Virus record (IMG/VR): IMGVR_UViG_3300030102_006934
Span: 316,344-380,343 of that record
Strand: one strand, 5' to 3'
Origin: a virus
DNA length: 64,000 nucleotides
Both the position numbers and the translations under genes were made by a program. Below are positions 58,357-64,000 of the stretch, one piece after another (position 1 is the stretch's first letter; every line of letters begins with the position of its first letter). The notes under the pieces were generated by a model. The model was not told where the DNA came from, did no database searches, and saw only the letters and a list, made by a program, of their open reading frames with translations.

Positions 58357-58585
58357 AGAAAAAAAACATACAATAGATTTAGAATATTTTAAAAAATATG
58401 TTGAAACTTATGATTATACCGATTTTGAATATAATGAAACATTTATAAAAGATATGATTTATGGTATTGGTTTAGCTGTTAACGGTGATAATTTCAAAAT
58501 GGCTGATGGTTATAAAAGATTTGAAGAGTTCTTATTAAATGAAATTATAAAACAAAAAGAAGATGAGACACGAAGATTACGTTAG
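58349..58585 (+). CDS. Hypothetical protein, 78 aa
   Basis: Acidic, aromatic, helical (EYFKKYVETYDYTDFEYNET). Overlaps the thioesterase by 8 bases and the next gene by 23. Family not recognised. Confidence 0.58.
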   Translation: MIKEKKHTIDLEYFKKYVETYDYTDFEYNETFIKDMIYGIGLAVNGDNFKMADGYKRFEEFLLNEIIKQKEDETRRLR

Positions 58586-58679
58586 AGATATGGACTGGGC
58601 TTTATCAAAAGGAATTACTATTGGTATTTTTATAGGAATTGTCATAAGTATTTTATTATATTCAATAACTAAATTATAA
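58563..58679 (+). CDS. Tiny single-pass membrane protein, 38 aa
   Basis: MRHEDYVRDMDWALSKGITI then a hydrophobic helix (GIFIGIVISILLYSI). Ends just before a leader repeat. Confidence 0.5.
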   Translation: MRHEDYVRDMDWALSKGITIGIFIGIVISILLYSITKL

Positions 58680-58696
58680 ACCAAAACAAAGATGAG
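58680..58696 (+). repeat. Leader repeat AAACCAAAACAAAGATGAG
   Basis: One clear copy of an A-rich element that precedes or includes the ATG of about 14 small genes from here to the window end (59500, 59617, 59804, 60078, 61601, 61892, 62130, 62370, 62711, 62922, 63331, 63580, 63889). It has no Shine-Dalgarno sequence and fits the A-rich initiation context of Bacteroidota. Confidence 0.7.
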
Positions 58697-58943
58697 AAGT
58701 AAAATTGGGGTGGTTTGGACCCTTTTAATAATTTTTTTCCCAAAATGGTCATACCCACAAGGATGTTCTCAGTGTAAACTTCTGGTTGAGCAGGGTAGTG
58801 AACTTGGTGAAAGTTCATTTGGGAGTAACATCAATCTAGGTATATTATTTTTAATGGTAATACCATATTTGATTATAATTATTATTTTTAGAGAACAAAT
58901 AAAAAATTTTTTACGTTTAAAATTTGGCCGTTCAAAATATTAA
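58692..58943 (+). CDS. Membrane protein with signal peptide and CxxC, 83 aa
   Basis: Signal-like VVWTLLIIFFPKWSYPQ, a CSQCKLL motif, then a transmembrane helix (INLGILFLMVIPYLIIIIIF) and basic tail. Family not recognised. Its end overlaps the promoter repeat at 58923. Confidence 0.58.
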   Translation: MRSKIGVVWTLLIIFFPKWSYPQGCSQCKLLVEQGSELGESSFGSNINLGILFLMVIPYLIIIIIFREQIKNFLRLKFGRSKY

Positions 58944-58954
58944 AACTATATTAG
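58923..58954 (+). promoter_or_regulatory. Early-type promoter repeat (TTTG-N20-TATATTAG)
   Basis: TTTG 58923-58926, 20 bases, TATATTAG 58947-58954; second copy of the block at 57213, placed inside the end of the upstream gene. Confidence 0.65.
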
Positions 58955-58971
58955 TAGTAATTAAAAAAAAG

Positions 58972-59178
58972 ATGGTTGATTATATTTTAATAGGATTAGT
59001 TCTAACATTTATTTTAGAGATAACGACAATTTATTATGCTGACAAGATTATGGTTATGAGGGATGATGAACCTTTCATTCGGTTCTCTATGTTGGAGAGG
59101 TTATTTGTAGTAGTAATATGGCCAGCTGTGGTGGGAATTTTTTTATATGTATTATTTAAAAAGGAAAATCATGAGTAG
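58972..59178 (+). CDS. Membrane protein, 68 aa
   Basis: Start at ATG 58972, just after the repeated leader; an earlier in-frame start would lie in the promoter. Two hydrophobic helices (YILIGLVLTFILEITTIYY and LFVVVIWPAVVGIFLYVLF). Family not recognised. Confidence 0.58.
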   Translation: MVDYILIGLVLTFILEITTIYYADKIMVMRDDEPFIRFSMLERLFVVVIWPAVVGIFLYVLFKKENHE

Positions 59179-59248
59179 AGAATTATTTGTATTGATTTAT
59201 TTTTCCATAGCTATATTAGCGTTTATAATTGTAAAACAGAAAAAATGA
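59171..59248 (+). CDS. Tiny membrane peptide, 25 aa
   Basis: SRELFVLIYFSIAILAFIIV then KQKK. Overlaps both neighbours (8 and 4 bases), which supports translation. Confidence 0.45.
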   Translation: MSRELFVLIYFSIAILAFIIVKQKK

Positions 59249-59481
59249 AAGCAAAAGATAAGGCAAATGAGTTAGGTAACAAATTTTACCAAGGAAGTGT
59301 CTTCGATTATGATAAAGAAGAACACGTAGAAGAAAAGAAAAAGGCAAAAAAACGTGCTCATGTTTGTATAGATGTATTTATAGACTTTCTTCACAGACAA
59401 ACAGATAAACAAACAAAACTAAAAGGCGTTACACCAGTAGAGTATTGGGAAAAAGTCAAAGAAGAAGTGTATAATTTATAA
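59245..59481 (+). CDS. Hypothetical basic protein, 78 aa
   Basis: Charged, helical (EEHVEEKKKAKKRAHVCIDV, FIDFLHRQTDKQTKLKG). Family not recognised. Followed by a leader repeat. Confidence 0.55.
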   Translation: MKAKDKANELGNKFYQGSVFDYDKEEHVEEKKKAKKRAHVCIDVFIDFLHRQTDKQTKLKGVTPVEYWEKVKEEVYNL

Positions 59482-59499
59482 ACCAAAACAAAGAAGATA

Positions 59500-59598
59500 A
59501 TGAAAGATAAACACAAAGCATTTGTATATGGATTTATACTTGCTAGTATAATGTATTTTATAGCAGGTTGTATGATAATAGGTGTATATTTTAAATAA
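59500..59598 (+). CDS. Tiny membrane peptide, 32 aa
   Basis: MKDKHKAFVYGFILASIMYF then IAGCMIIGVYFK; one helix. Preceded by AAACCAAAACAAAG. Confidence 0.48.
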   Translation: MKDKHKAFVYGFILASIMYFIAGCMIIGVYFK

Positions 59599-59616
59599 CT
59601 AAAAACATAAACAAAG

Positions 59617-59811
59617 ATGAGTAGTGCGGTGTGGATAGTTGAATATGAAAACCATATCTACAATTTACAAGATAGAGATGGTAGTTTCAAGAAAGGAGAT
59701 TTGTTTTTTGAAAGAGCGGGTAGACTGGGTCCTATTGAGTGGGATGGTAAGGAAAAGCTTAATTACCATTGTAAAAAAATAGTGAGTATTAAACAAAAAA
59801 AAGATGAGTGA
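59617..59811 (+). CDS. Hypothetical protein, 64 aa
   Basis: Small beta-rich protein (AVWIVEYENHIYNLQDRDGS). Its C-terminus QKKDE is coded by the leader repeat of the next gene. Family not recognised. Confidence 0.55.
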   Translation: MSSAVWIVEYENHIYNLQDRDGSFKKGDLFFERAGRLGPIEWDGKEKLNYHCKKIVSIKQKKDE

Positions 59812-60004
59812 ATTAAAAGGAGAGTGGTTGGTAAAATTAAGTGTTGATTTGGGTTCGGACAAAGATAATTTACTAGAAGTGTTGTCTGATGTGGTGGATA
59901 TAGTCGCTGATGGGGATGAAGATACTAAATACAAAATAATGTTTCTTGAAAAATTTGAGGACCGAAGTTCAGTAGATAATAATAAAAATAAAGAAAATGA
60001 GTAA
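59804..60004 (+). CDS. Hypothetical protein, 66 aa
   Basis: Acidic (VDLGSDKDNLLEVLSDVVDI). Looks like a small ferredoxin-like alpha/beta protein. Family not recognised. Overlaps both neighbours by 8 bases. Confidence 0.55.
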   Translation: MSELKGEWLVKLSVDLGSDKDNLLEVLSDVVDIVADGDEDTKYKIMFLEKFEDRSSVDNNKNKENE

Positions 60005-60176
60005 AGACTTTGATAAGTGGGAAGAAAGAGCAAAGAAAAACACAGAAATCATTGAGCAACAACAAACCAAAACAAAGATGGGTAAAGAAGAAAATACGGG
60101 TTGTTTTGAAACATGGTTAGGAATCGTAGTCTTTTCCATAATAATGATATTAATAATGATGATAAACGAATATTAG
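59997..60176 (+). CDS. Small protein with C-terminal membrane helix; contains internal start at 60078
   Basis: 59 residues if read from 59997 (MSKDFDKWEERAKKNTEIIE). A leader repeat lies in frame at 60064-60080, so a 32-residue protein (GKEENTGCFETWLGIVVFSI...) can start at 60078. That shorter form is nearly the same as the 30-residue product at 62922. So this frame is a soluble prefix fused through a read-through leader to a duplicated membrane peptide. Confidence 0.5.
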   Translation: MSKDFDKWEERAKKNTEIIEQQQTKTKMGKEENTGCFETWLGIVVFSIIMILIMMINEY

Positions 60177-60207
60177 TGAATACAAGGTATTTTTTATACT
60201 TAGATAA

Positions 60208-60218
60208 TATTTATTAAT
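60208..60218 (+). promoter_or_regulatory. Late-type promoter motif TATTTATTA + 2 nt
   Basis: TATTTATTA (60208-60216) and two bases before the ATG at 60219; it marks a late unit inserted among the small early-type genes. Confidence 0.58.
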
Positions 60219-60974
60219 ATGAGAAAGATGGGTAGAATAACCGAAAAAGATATCAGTAGACTTATTAGTATTATAAGAGAAAATAATGAATTAAAGTCTG
60301 ATAATCAAGATTGGGGTTGGTTTGATCGATTTGGTTTTGGTAAAGGGGATTATACAGAAGAAAAAACTCAAAAAGAACTAGAGTCTCTTAGATGGAAAAA
60401 TGTTAAAAGTGGTGATGTATTAATAATACACCCAGATGATAGAACAACCGATTTTCTTAAACCGACTTATTCTGACTTGGATGCTACTATTCTAACACAA
60501 TCTAATGAATTCTTTAATCTAGCGGAAACCATGAAAAGACATAATAGAATTATTATGATGGGCCATGGTTCACCAAGTGGTTTATTTATGCCAAAAGTAG
60601 AGGGTATAGAAGAAGATGAAAATGGTGAGTTATTCGAGTACACTGATTACGCAATCAACAACTCATACGCTGATATTTTAAGAGAAAAACGTACTGTATG
60701 TGTTTGGTGTAATGCTGATAGATATGTTGTACCTAATGATTTACATGGTTTTTACACAGGGATGGCTATTTCAGAACTTTGTGAAGCCGATTATTGTGAT
60801 GTTAAAGGGTGTAACCCAAAACAACTAGAAGAATCAAATACTAAGTTTACAATGGGTTTAAAAGAATCGTTAAAAGTAGATGGACCAGGTTCTGTAAATA
60901 TCTTCAAAGAAATTTATAATAACCCAGAAAACCCTATCATGGTCTATAATAGAAAAAGACTTTATTATAGATAA
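60219..60974 (+). CDS. Tagged protein, possible caspase-like cysteine peptidase fold
   Basis: 251 residues. N-terminus ITEKDISRLISIIREN then DNQDWGWFDR: a basic helix, I-R-E followed by N, and a D-W-x-W segment, a variant tag. RIIMMGHGSPSGLF (H116) followed by RTVCVWCNADRY (C161/C164) recalls the H-G...C order of caspase/CHAT-type peptidases, where His ends one strand and Cys the next. The match is only motif-level. Starts at 60219 by motif spacing; ATG 60228 is possible. Confidence 0.5.
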   Translation: MRKMGRITEKDISRLISIIRENNELKSDNQDWGWFDRFGFGKGDYTEEKTQKELESLRWKNVKSGDVLIIHPDDRTTDFLKPTYSDLDATILTQSNEFFNLAETMKRHNRIIMMGHGSPSGLFMPKVEGIEEDENGELFEYTDYAINNSYADILREKRTVCVWCNADRYVVPNDLHGFYTGMAISELCEADYCDVKGCNPKQLEESNTKFTMGLKESLKVDGPGSVNIFKEIYNNPENPIMVYNRKRLYYR

Positions 60975-60986
60975 TAAAAAGAAATT

Positions 60987-61295
60987 ATGGGAAGAATAGA
61001 AAGACAAAAAGTACAGTTAATAAAAGAAGCTAATAAAAGGATATTAAAAGAGGGTGAGGGATTAGATTTTCACTTGGAGGAACTTTCCGAGTTTGTGATT
61101 CATTTGAAAAATAAGGCGTATGACAAACATGACGAAATTAGTCATGATGAACTCACTGAATACGATATACAGAAAATAAAAGAGATACTACAAAACGCCA
61201 AAGAAGATAAAACATTGAGTGCTGATGAGATGATCATTGTTAGTAAATATGGAGAAGGTATAATTGATAGAATCAATCAAAAATCAGATAAATAA
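60987..61295 (+). CDS. Tagged helical protein, 102 aa
   Basis: MGRIERQKVQLIKEANKRIL then KEGEGLDFH: two [IL]-K-E sites. Otherwise charged and helical. It shares MGRI with the upstream protein and is in the same late unit. Family not recognised. Confidence 0.55.
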   Translation: MGRIERQKVQLIKEANKRILKEGEGLDFHLEELSEFVIHLKNKAYDKHDEISHDELTEYDIQKIKEILQNAKEDKTLSADEMIIVSKYGEGIIDRINQKSDK

Positions 61296-61308
61296 TAAAA
61301 ATATGAAA

Positions 61309-61338
61309 TAACCCCTTATAGAAATATAAGGGTTTTTT
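61309..61338 (+). terminator. Intrinsic terminator
   Basis: AACCCCTTATA-GAAA-TATAAGGGTT followed by Ts; ends the late unit and is followed by an early-type promoter repeat, as at 57176. Confidence 0.85.
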
Positions 61339-61348
61339 ATGCCTAAAA

Positions 61349-61380
61349 TTTGACTCTTTGAAATATTGTTAATACATTAG
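61349..61380 (+). promoter_or_regulatory. Early-type promoter repeat (TTTG-N20-TACATTAG)
   Basis: TTTG 61349-61352, 20 bases, TACATTAG 61373-61380; third copy. ATG 61397 follows 16 bases later. Confidence 0.7.
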
Positions 61381-61396
61381 TGGTAATTAAAAAAAG

Positions 61397-61588
61397 ATGA
61401 GTAGTAAAAGAGAAAGACAACTAGAAGAAAGACTCAGACATTTAGAGATAGAAATAAAAGCGGAACGTCAATGGAACAATATACCAGACCCACTAAAACC
61501 TACATCTAAAGGAAGATGGGACCAAATGACAGAAGAATTAAAAACTCAGGAGAGTAGACGATTAAGTTGGCCAAACAATCATTATTAA
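61397..61588 (+). CDS. Hypothetical charged protein, 63 aa
   Basis: Basic coiled-coil-like N-terminus (SSKRERQLEERLRHLEIEIK), then KAERQWNNIPDPLKPTSKGR. Family not recognised. First gene after the third early-type promoter. Confidence 0.55.
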   Translation: MSSKRERQLEERLRHLEIEIKAERQWNNIPDPLKPTSKGRWDQMTEELKTQESRRLSWPNNHY

Positions 61589-61600
61589 AACAAAACAAAG

Positions 61601-61693
61601 ATGAGTGATAAAGAATATAAATTATGGTTATTTGTTATTATAGGAACCGTATTATGGGGAATTATTTTAATGATATTAAACTTTATAAATTAA
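61601..61693 (+). CDS. Tiny membrane peptide, 30 aa
   Basis: MSDKEYKLWLFVIIGTVLWG then IILMILNFIN. One helix. Preceded by an AAACAAAACAAAG leader. Confidence 0.48.
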   Translation: MSDKEYKLWLFVIIGTVLWGIILMILNFIN

Positions 61694-61696
61694 ACT

Positions 61697-61879
61697 ATGA
61701 TAGAATATACTAAAATTGATGCTTTAAAATATTTGGCTAATACTAAACTAGATAATATAAACGAATGGACAGAAGCTGCTATGGGTAATTTTCTCTCTAA
61801 GGTTATATTAGAAGATGACAACAAAATATATACCAAAGAAGAACTGGATAGATTTATAAAAACAGCATCTAATGCTTAA
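61697..61879 (+). CDS. Hypothetical protein, 60 aa
   Basis: IEYTKIDALKYLANTKLDNI; acidic, helical, Family not recognised. Starts 3 bases after the tiny membrane gene and lacks the leader repeat. Confidence 0.52.
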   Translation: MIEYTKIDALKYLANTKLDNINEWTEAAMGNFLSKVILEDDNKIYTKEELDRFIKTASNA

Positions 61880-61891
61880 ACCAAAACGAAG

Positions 61892-62140
61892 ATGAGCAGT
61901 AAAAGAATAGAAATAAATGAAAAAATGTTAGTTGATTTCTCATTAGAAATTGACATCAAAGAATTAACGATTTGGGGAAATACAAATCAAATAGAAAAGG
62001 TTATTGAAAATTCAGTTAGCCAATTTAAGGAAGAGATTAAAAGTGACTTAATCCATAAATTAGAACAAGAGACAGAGTTTGAAACATTAGGGTTAGACAG
62101 AATAGCTTTTGAAATAAACCAAAACAAAGATGAGTTATGA
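61892..62140 (+). CDS. Hypothetical protein, 82 aa
   Basis: Alpha/beta, acidic (VDFSLEIDIKELTIWGNTNQ, QFKEEIKSDLIHKLEQETEF). Its C-terminus NQNKDEL is encoded by the leader repeat of the next gene. Family not recognised. Confidence 0.55.
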   Translation: MSSKRIEINEKMLVDFSLEIDIKELTIWGNTNQIEKVIENSVSQFKEEIKSDLIHKLEQETEFETLGLDRIAFEINQNKDEL

Positions 62141-62349
62141 AACAAGAAAATAGAATAATTAGAATGATAATGGATTCCGATACTGTTTATGTTGATGGTA
62201 TGACAATAAAGGATAGAGAAAATTTAGAAACACATCCTAATGTTAATGAAGTGATGAAGAATATCGATAACTACTTTATTACATCTTTTAATAGAGACAG
62301 TAAGAAAGGTAAACGATATTTGGAACTACGTAGTGAATATGTTTTATAA
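62137..62349 (+). CDS. Hypothetical protein, 70 aa
   Basis: KQENRIIRMIMDSDTVYVDG; alpha/beta. The ATG of the leader repeat (62130) opens a frame of only seven codons, so the gene instead starts at 62137, overlapping the previous stop by 4 bases. Family not recognised. Confidence 0.55.
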   Translation: MKQENRIIRMIMDSDTVYVDGMTIKDRENLETHPNVNEVMKNIDNYFITSFNRDSKKGKRYLELRSEYVL

Positions 62350-62369
62350 ACACAATCTAAACCAAAACA

Positions 62370-62690
62370 ATGATGAATAGATTACAAGATAAACATGAAA
62401 TATCATCTTATGAAGAAAAGGCAAAAGTTCTTAGAGAGAATGGGTGGGAAACTTGGTATAACGATGATAACTGGATAAAAACAGAGTGGATTGACCAAGG
62501 TAAAAAGGTTGATATGATGGGGAGAACAACTGACTCCGCTTATACACTAGAAAAAGATTTACAAATCATTGATGACTTGGTTCAGGTTAAATCTTTAAAT
62601 GAAGAAGATTTTAGATATAAAAATTGGACCACTGTTACAAGGTACCTAGCAACTGGATTACAAGGTGTTGAAATAAGAGAAATAAATTAA
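62370..62690 (+). CDS. Hypothetical protein, 106 aa
   Basis: Start ATGATG after AAACCAAAACAATG. Trp-rich and charged (ENGWETWYNDDNWIKTEWID). Family not recognised. Confidence 0.58.
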   Translation: MMNRLQDKHEISSYEEKAKVLRENGWETWYNDDNWIKTEWIDQGKKVDMMGRTTDSAYTLEKDLQIIDDLVQVKSLNEEDFRYKNWTTVTRYLATGLQGVEIREIN

Positions 62691-62710
62691 ACCAAAACAA
62701 GACAAAGAAG

Positions 62711-62929
62711 ATGAGTAAAGAAGAATATAATAAAAAATGGGTTGAGTTAAATCAGGAAATACAGAAACTTAATAGAGATAGGTTTAATTTATACATACAG
62801 TATCAAAAAGAATTTGGGCCATTAAACCTAACTATTGACAGAAACGTATCTCTTTATTATGATTTTAACGGTAATGATATTGACTTAAACAAAGAAAGAA
62901 AATTAGTAAACCAAAACAAAGATGAGTGA
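62711..62929 (+). CDS. Hypothetical protein, 72 aa
   Basis: Helical N-terminus (EEYNKKWVELNQEIQKLNRD) and C-terminus NQNKDE encoded by the next leader repeat. Family not recognised. Confidence 0.55.
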   Translation: MSKEEYNKKWVELNQEIQKLNRDRFNLYIQYQKEFGPLNLTIDRNVSLYYDFNGNDIDLNKERKLVNQNKDE

Positions 62930-63014
62930 AGAAGAAAATACAGGTTGTTTTGAAACATGGTTAGGAATCGTAATCTTTTCCATAGTAATGATATTATTAA
63001 TGATGATAAAATAA
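62922..63014 (+). CDS. Tiny membrane peptide, 30 aa (duplicate of 60078 peptide)
   Basis: MSEEENTGCFETWLGIVIFS then IVMILLMMIK; nearly identical in protein and DNA to the peptide starting at 60078. Leader repeat directly upstream. Overlaps the previous gene by 8 bases. Confidence 0.55.
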   Translation: MSEEENTGCFETWLGIVIFSIVMILLMMIK

Positions 63015-63026
63015 AAATGGTAAATT

Positions 63027-63341
63027 ATGGATAAAAAAAACGTAATAGAACAATACAAAGAAATAGCAAAAACATATTCATCTTTTGAAGATTGTTATAA
63101 ACTTATGACTGAAACTAATAATATTGAAGTCTGTAAATTTTGTTTAGATTATGATGGTGTTTGGAAAAGACTTGAATTACAATGGATGTTAGAGTTTTTT
63201 CAAAACAACGAAGAATATGAAAAATGTGAAGTTTTGAAAAAATTGATAGGTGAACATTTTATTGCCGATGAAATTAAACAAAATGAGTTGAATAGCAAAT
63301 TAGATGAATATGTTTCTAATATAAACAAAGATGATGAGTGA
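63027..63341 (+). CDS. Hypothetical protein, 104 aa
   Basis: Helical, charged, with CYKLMTETNNIEVCKFCLDY; the three Cys might bind metal. C-terminus NINKDDE comes from the next leader repeat. Family not recognised. Confidence 0.55.
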   Translation: MDKKNVIEQYKEIAKTYSSFEDCYKLMTETNNIEVCKFCLDYDGVWKRLELQWMLEFFQNNEEYEKCEVLKKLIGEHFIADEIKQNELNSKLDEYVSNINKDDE

Positions 63342-63567
63342 AAACATAGAAATAACACAAGGTGAATGGGACCACTTACATGATGTGATATTAGACGCAA
63401 CATGGGAATCTGGTAAACTAAAACTATCCCAAAAAGAGTTAGAGAGTTTATTTGATGAACTTCCATCTCACATAAAAGATGATGCGTATCACTGGGGTAT
63501 TAATGATACGGTTGTTAGAGACAACATCTATGTGTGGTATCAAAAAAATAAATTAAAAAAAAAATAA
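63331..63567 (+). CDS. Hypothetical protein, 78 aa
   Basis: Start ATGATG at 63331 or 63334, in a leader repeat. ITQGEWDHLHDVILDATWES and LPSHIKDDAYHWGINDTVVR; alpha-helical. Family not recognised. Confidence 0.55.
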   Translation: MMSENIEITQGEWDHLHDVILDATWESGKLKLSQKELESLFDELPSHIKDDAYHWGINDTVVRDNIYVWYQKNKLKKK

Positions 63568-63579
63568 ATTAAAACAAAG

Positions 63580-63876
63580 ATGAGTAAACAATATAATGTA
63601 AAGTATGAAGTAGGACAGGATGTCTATGTATTAAGAGATAAAAAAATAAGTAAAAATAGGATAGACAAGATTAGAGTTACCGAACAACAACCTTATACTA
63701 AGGGTAATTCAGATGGAACTCTTACTGAAATGTTGGGTATTGAAATAGATTATCTTATAGAAACAAAAAGAGATTTCATACATCCACATACAAAAAGTAC
63801 CCAAAGTTCATACGATTGGTATAGTCAAGAAGATGTCTTTACTAATAAGGATGAATTGATTGCACAAATTGTATAA
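63580..63876 (+). CDS. Hypothetical protein, 98 aa
   Basis: Beta-rich start (YNVKYEVGQDVYVLRDKKIS), like a small SH3-type domain with KNRIDKIRVTEQ. Family not recognised. Preceded by AAAACAAAGATGAG. Confidence 0.55.
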   Translation: MSKQYNVKYEVGQDVYVLRDKKISKNRIDKIRVTEQQPYTKGNSDGTLTEMLGIEIDYLIETKRDFIHPHTKSTQSSYDWYSQEDVFTNKDELIAQIV

Positions 63877-63888
63877 ACCAAAACAAAG

Positions 63889-64000
63889 ATGAGTAAAAAG
63901 AAATTTATAGAAAGAAGACCAAATTATTTTTCAGGGTTTGAAGATAGTGAGTATGAGGTAGACAACTTCAATCAAGTTTTAGAAATACCCTTCGTAAAAA
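63889..64000 (+). CDS. Start of a hypothetical protein (cut by the window end)
   Basis: 37 codons visible, MSKKKFIERRPNYFSGFEDS onward. Starts in a perfect leader repeat (AAACCAAAACAAAGATGAG). Family not recognised. Confidence 0.5.
   Translation, partial: MSKKKFIERRPNYFSGFEDSEYEVDNFNQVLEIPFVK

Noticed and set aside
1-64000. Integrase, attachment site, insertion sequence or CRISPR array
   Set aside because: No transposase or recombinase motifs, terminal inverted repeats or spaced repeats were found in the window.

Overview
The window looks like about a third or a quarter of the accessory part of a large tailed-phage genome (T4-like style) that infects a member of the Bacteroidota, most likely a flavobacterium. 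The phage reading rests on AT-rich DNA, almost gap-free coding, many overlapping ATGA-type gene junctions, clusters of tRNAs, a tmRNA, a GP88-like protein, thymidine kinase, several HNH nucleases, a bS21 protein and a probable tail-tube protein. The host reading rests on promoters of the Bacteroidota form (TTTG or TTG, 19-20 bases, then TAnnTTTG), A-rich leaders without clear Shine-Dalgarno sequences, lipoproteins, and a secreted M43 peptidase ending in a type IX secretion sorting domain. No terminase, portal or major capsid gene was recognised, so placement in a phage is an inference.

Layout. 1-1.5 kb: phosphoesterase end, two membrane proteins, an HD hydrolase. 1.55-5.3 kb: an RNA-rich region with seven ordinary tRNAs, a tRNA-Leu-like gene whose anticodon arm is expanded by about 180 nt, two further structured elements, and a CCA-adding enzyme that fits tRNA genes lacking CCA. 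5.3-11.5 kb: HNH nuclease, GH16 glycosidase, UVR-motif protein, tail-tube-like protein, a minus-strand block, and a phosphomannomutase-like HAD protein. 11.6-12.0 kb: tmRNA with an unusual tag. 12.2-16.8 kb, 22.3-31.5 kb, 36.6-37.8 kb, 42.9-48.9 kb, 52.1-57.2 kb and 60.2-61.3 kb: genes whose products share a short N-terminal tag. 16.8-22.1 kb: PrsW-like protease, nucleotidyltransferase-like protein, bS21, lipoprotein. 31.5-34.3 kb: Nudix-like, isochorismatase-like and RmlC-like genes in one overlapping run. 34.5-34.7 kb: two odd Gly-type tRNAs. 38-42.8 kb: small genes, HNH, Smr, histone-like/HTH protein, RecA-like ATPase, thymidine kinase. 48.9-52 kb: LOG protein, envelope proteins, secreted metallopeptidase. 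57.2-64 kb: a dense run of very small genes with a repeated leader sequence and an early-type promoter repeat.

The most interesting system is the tagged family. About 25 proteins start with a short basic amphipathic helix ending in [ILVMF]-x-E followed by E/S/D/G/N, usually then D-D-F-D-W-[VI]-x-D. The same junction recurs inside several of them, up to nine times in one 1578-residue protein, cutting it into modules of about 90-150 residues. [LI]-x-E is the known cleavage rule of T4-type prohead proteases, and T4 targets internal head proteins with an N-terminal signal. I therefore infer an arsenal of head-packaged, protease-processed proteins and polyproteins. Several tagged members carry recognisable enzyme motifs (two HExxH peptidases, a transglutaminase-like Cys-His-Asp protein, a PAP2 phosphatase, a P-loop kinase, a possible caspase-like fold), which would suit injection into the host. 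Five of these genes or operons are preceded by exactly TATTTATTA plus two bases before the start codon, suggesting a late promoter that yields nearly leaderless mRNAs.
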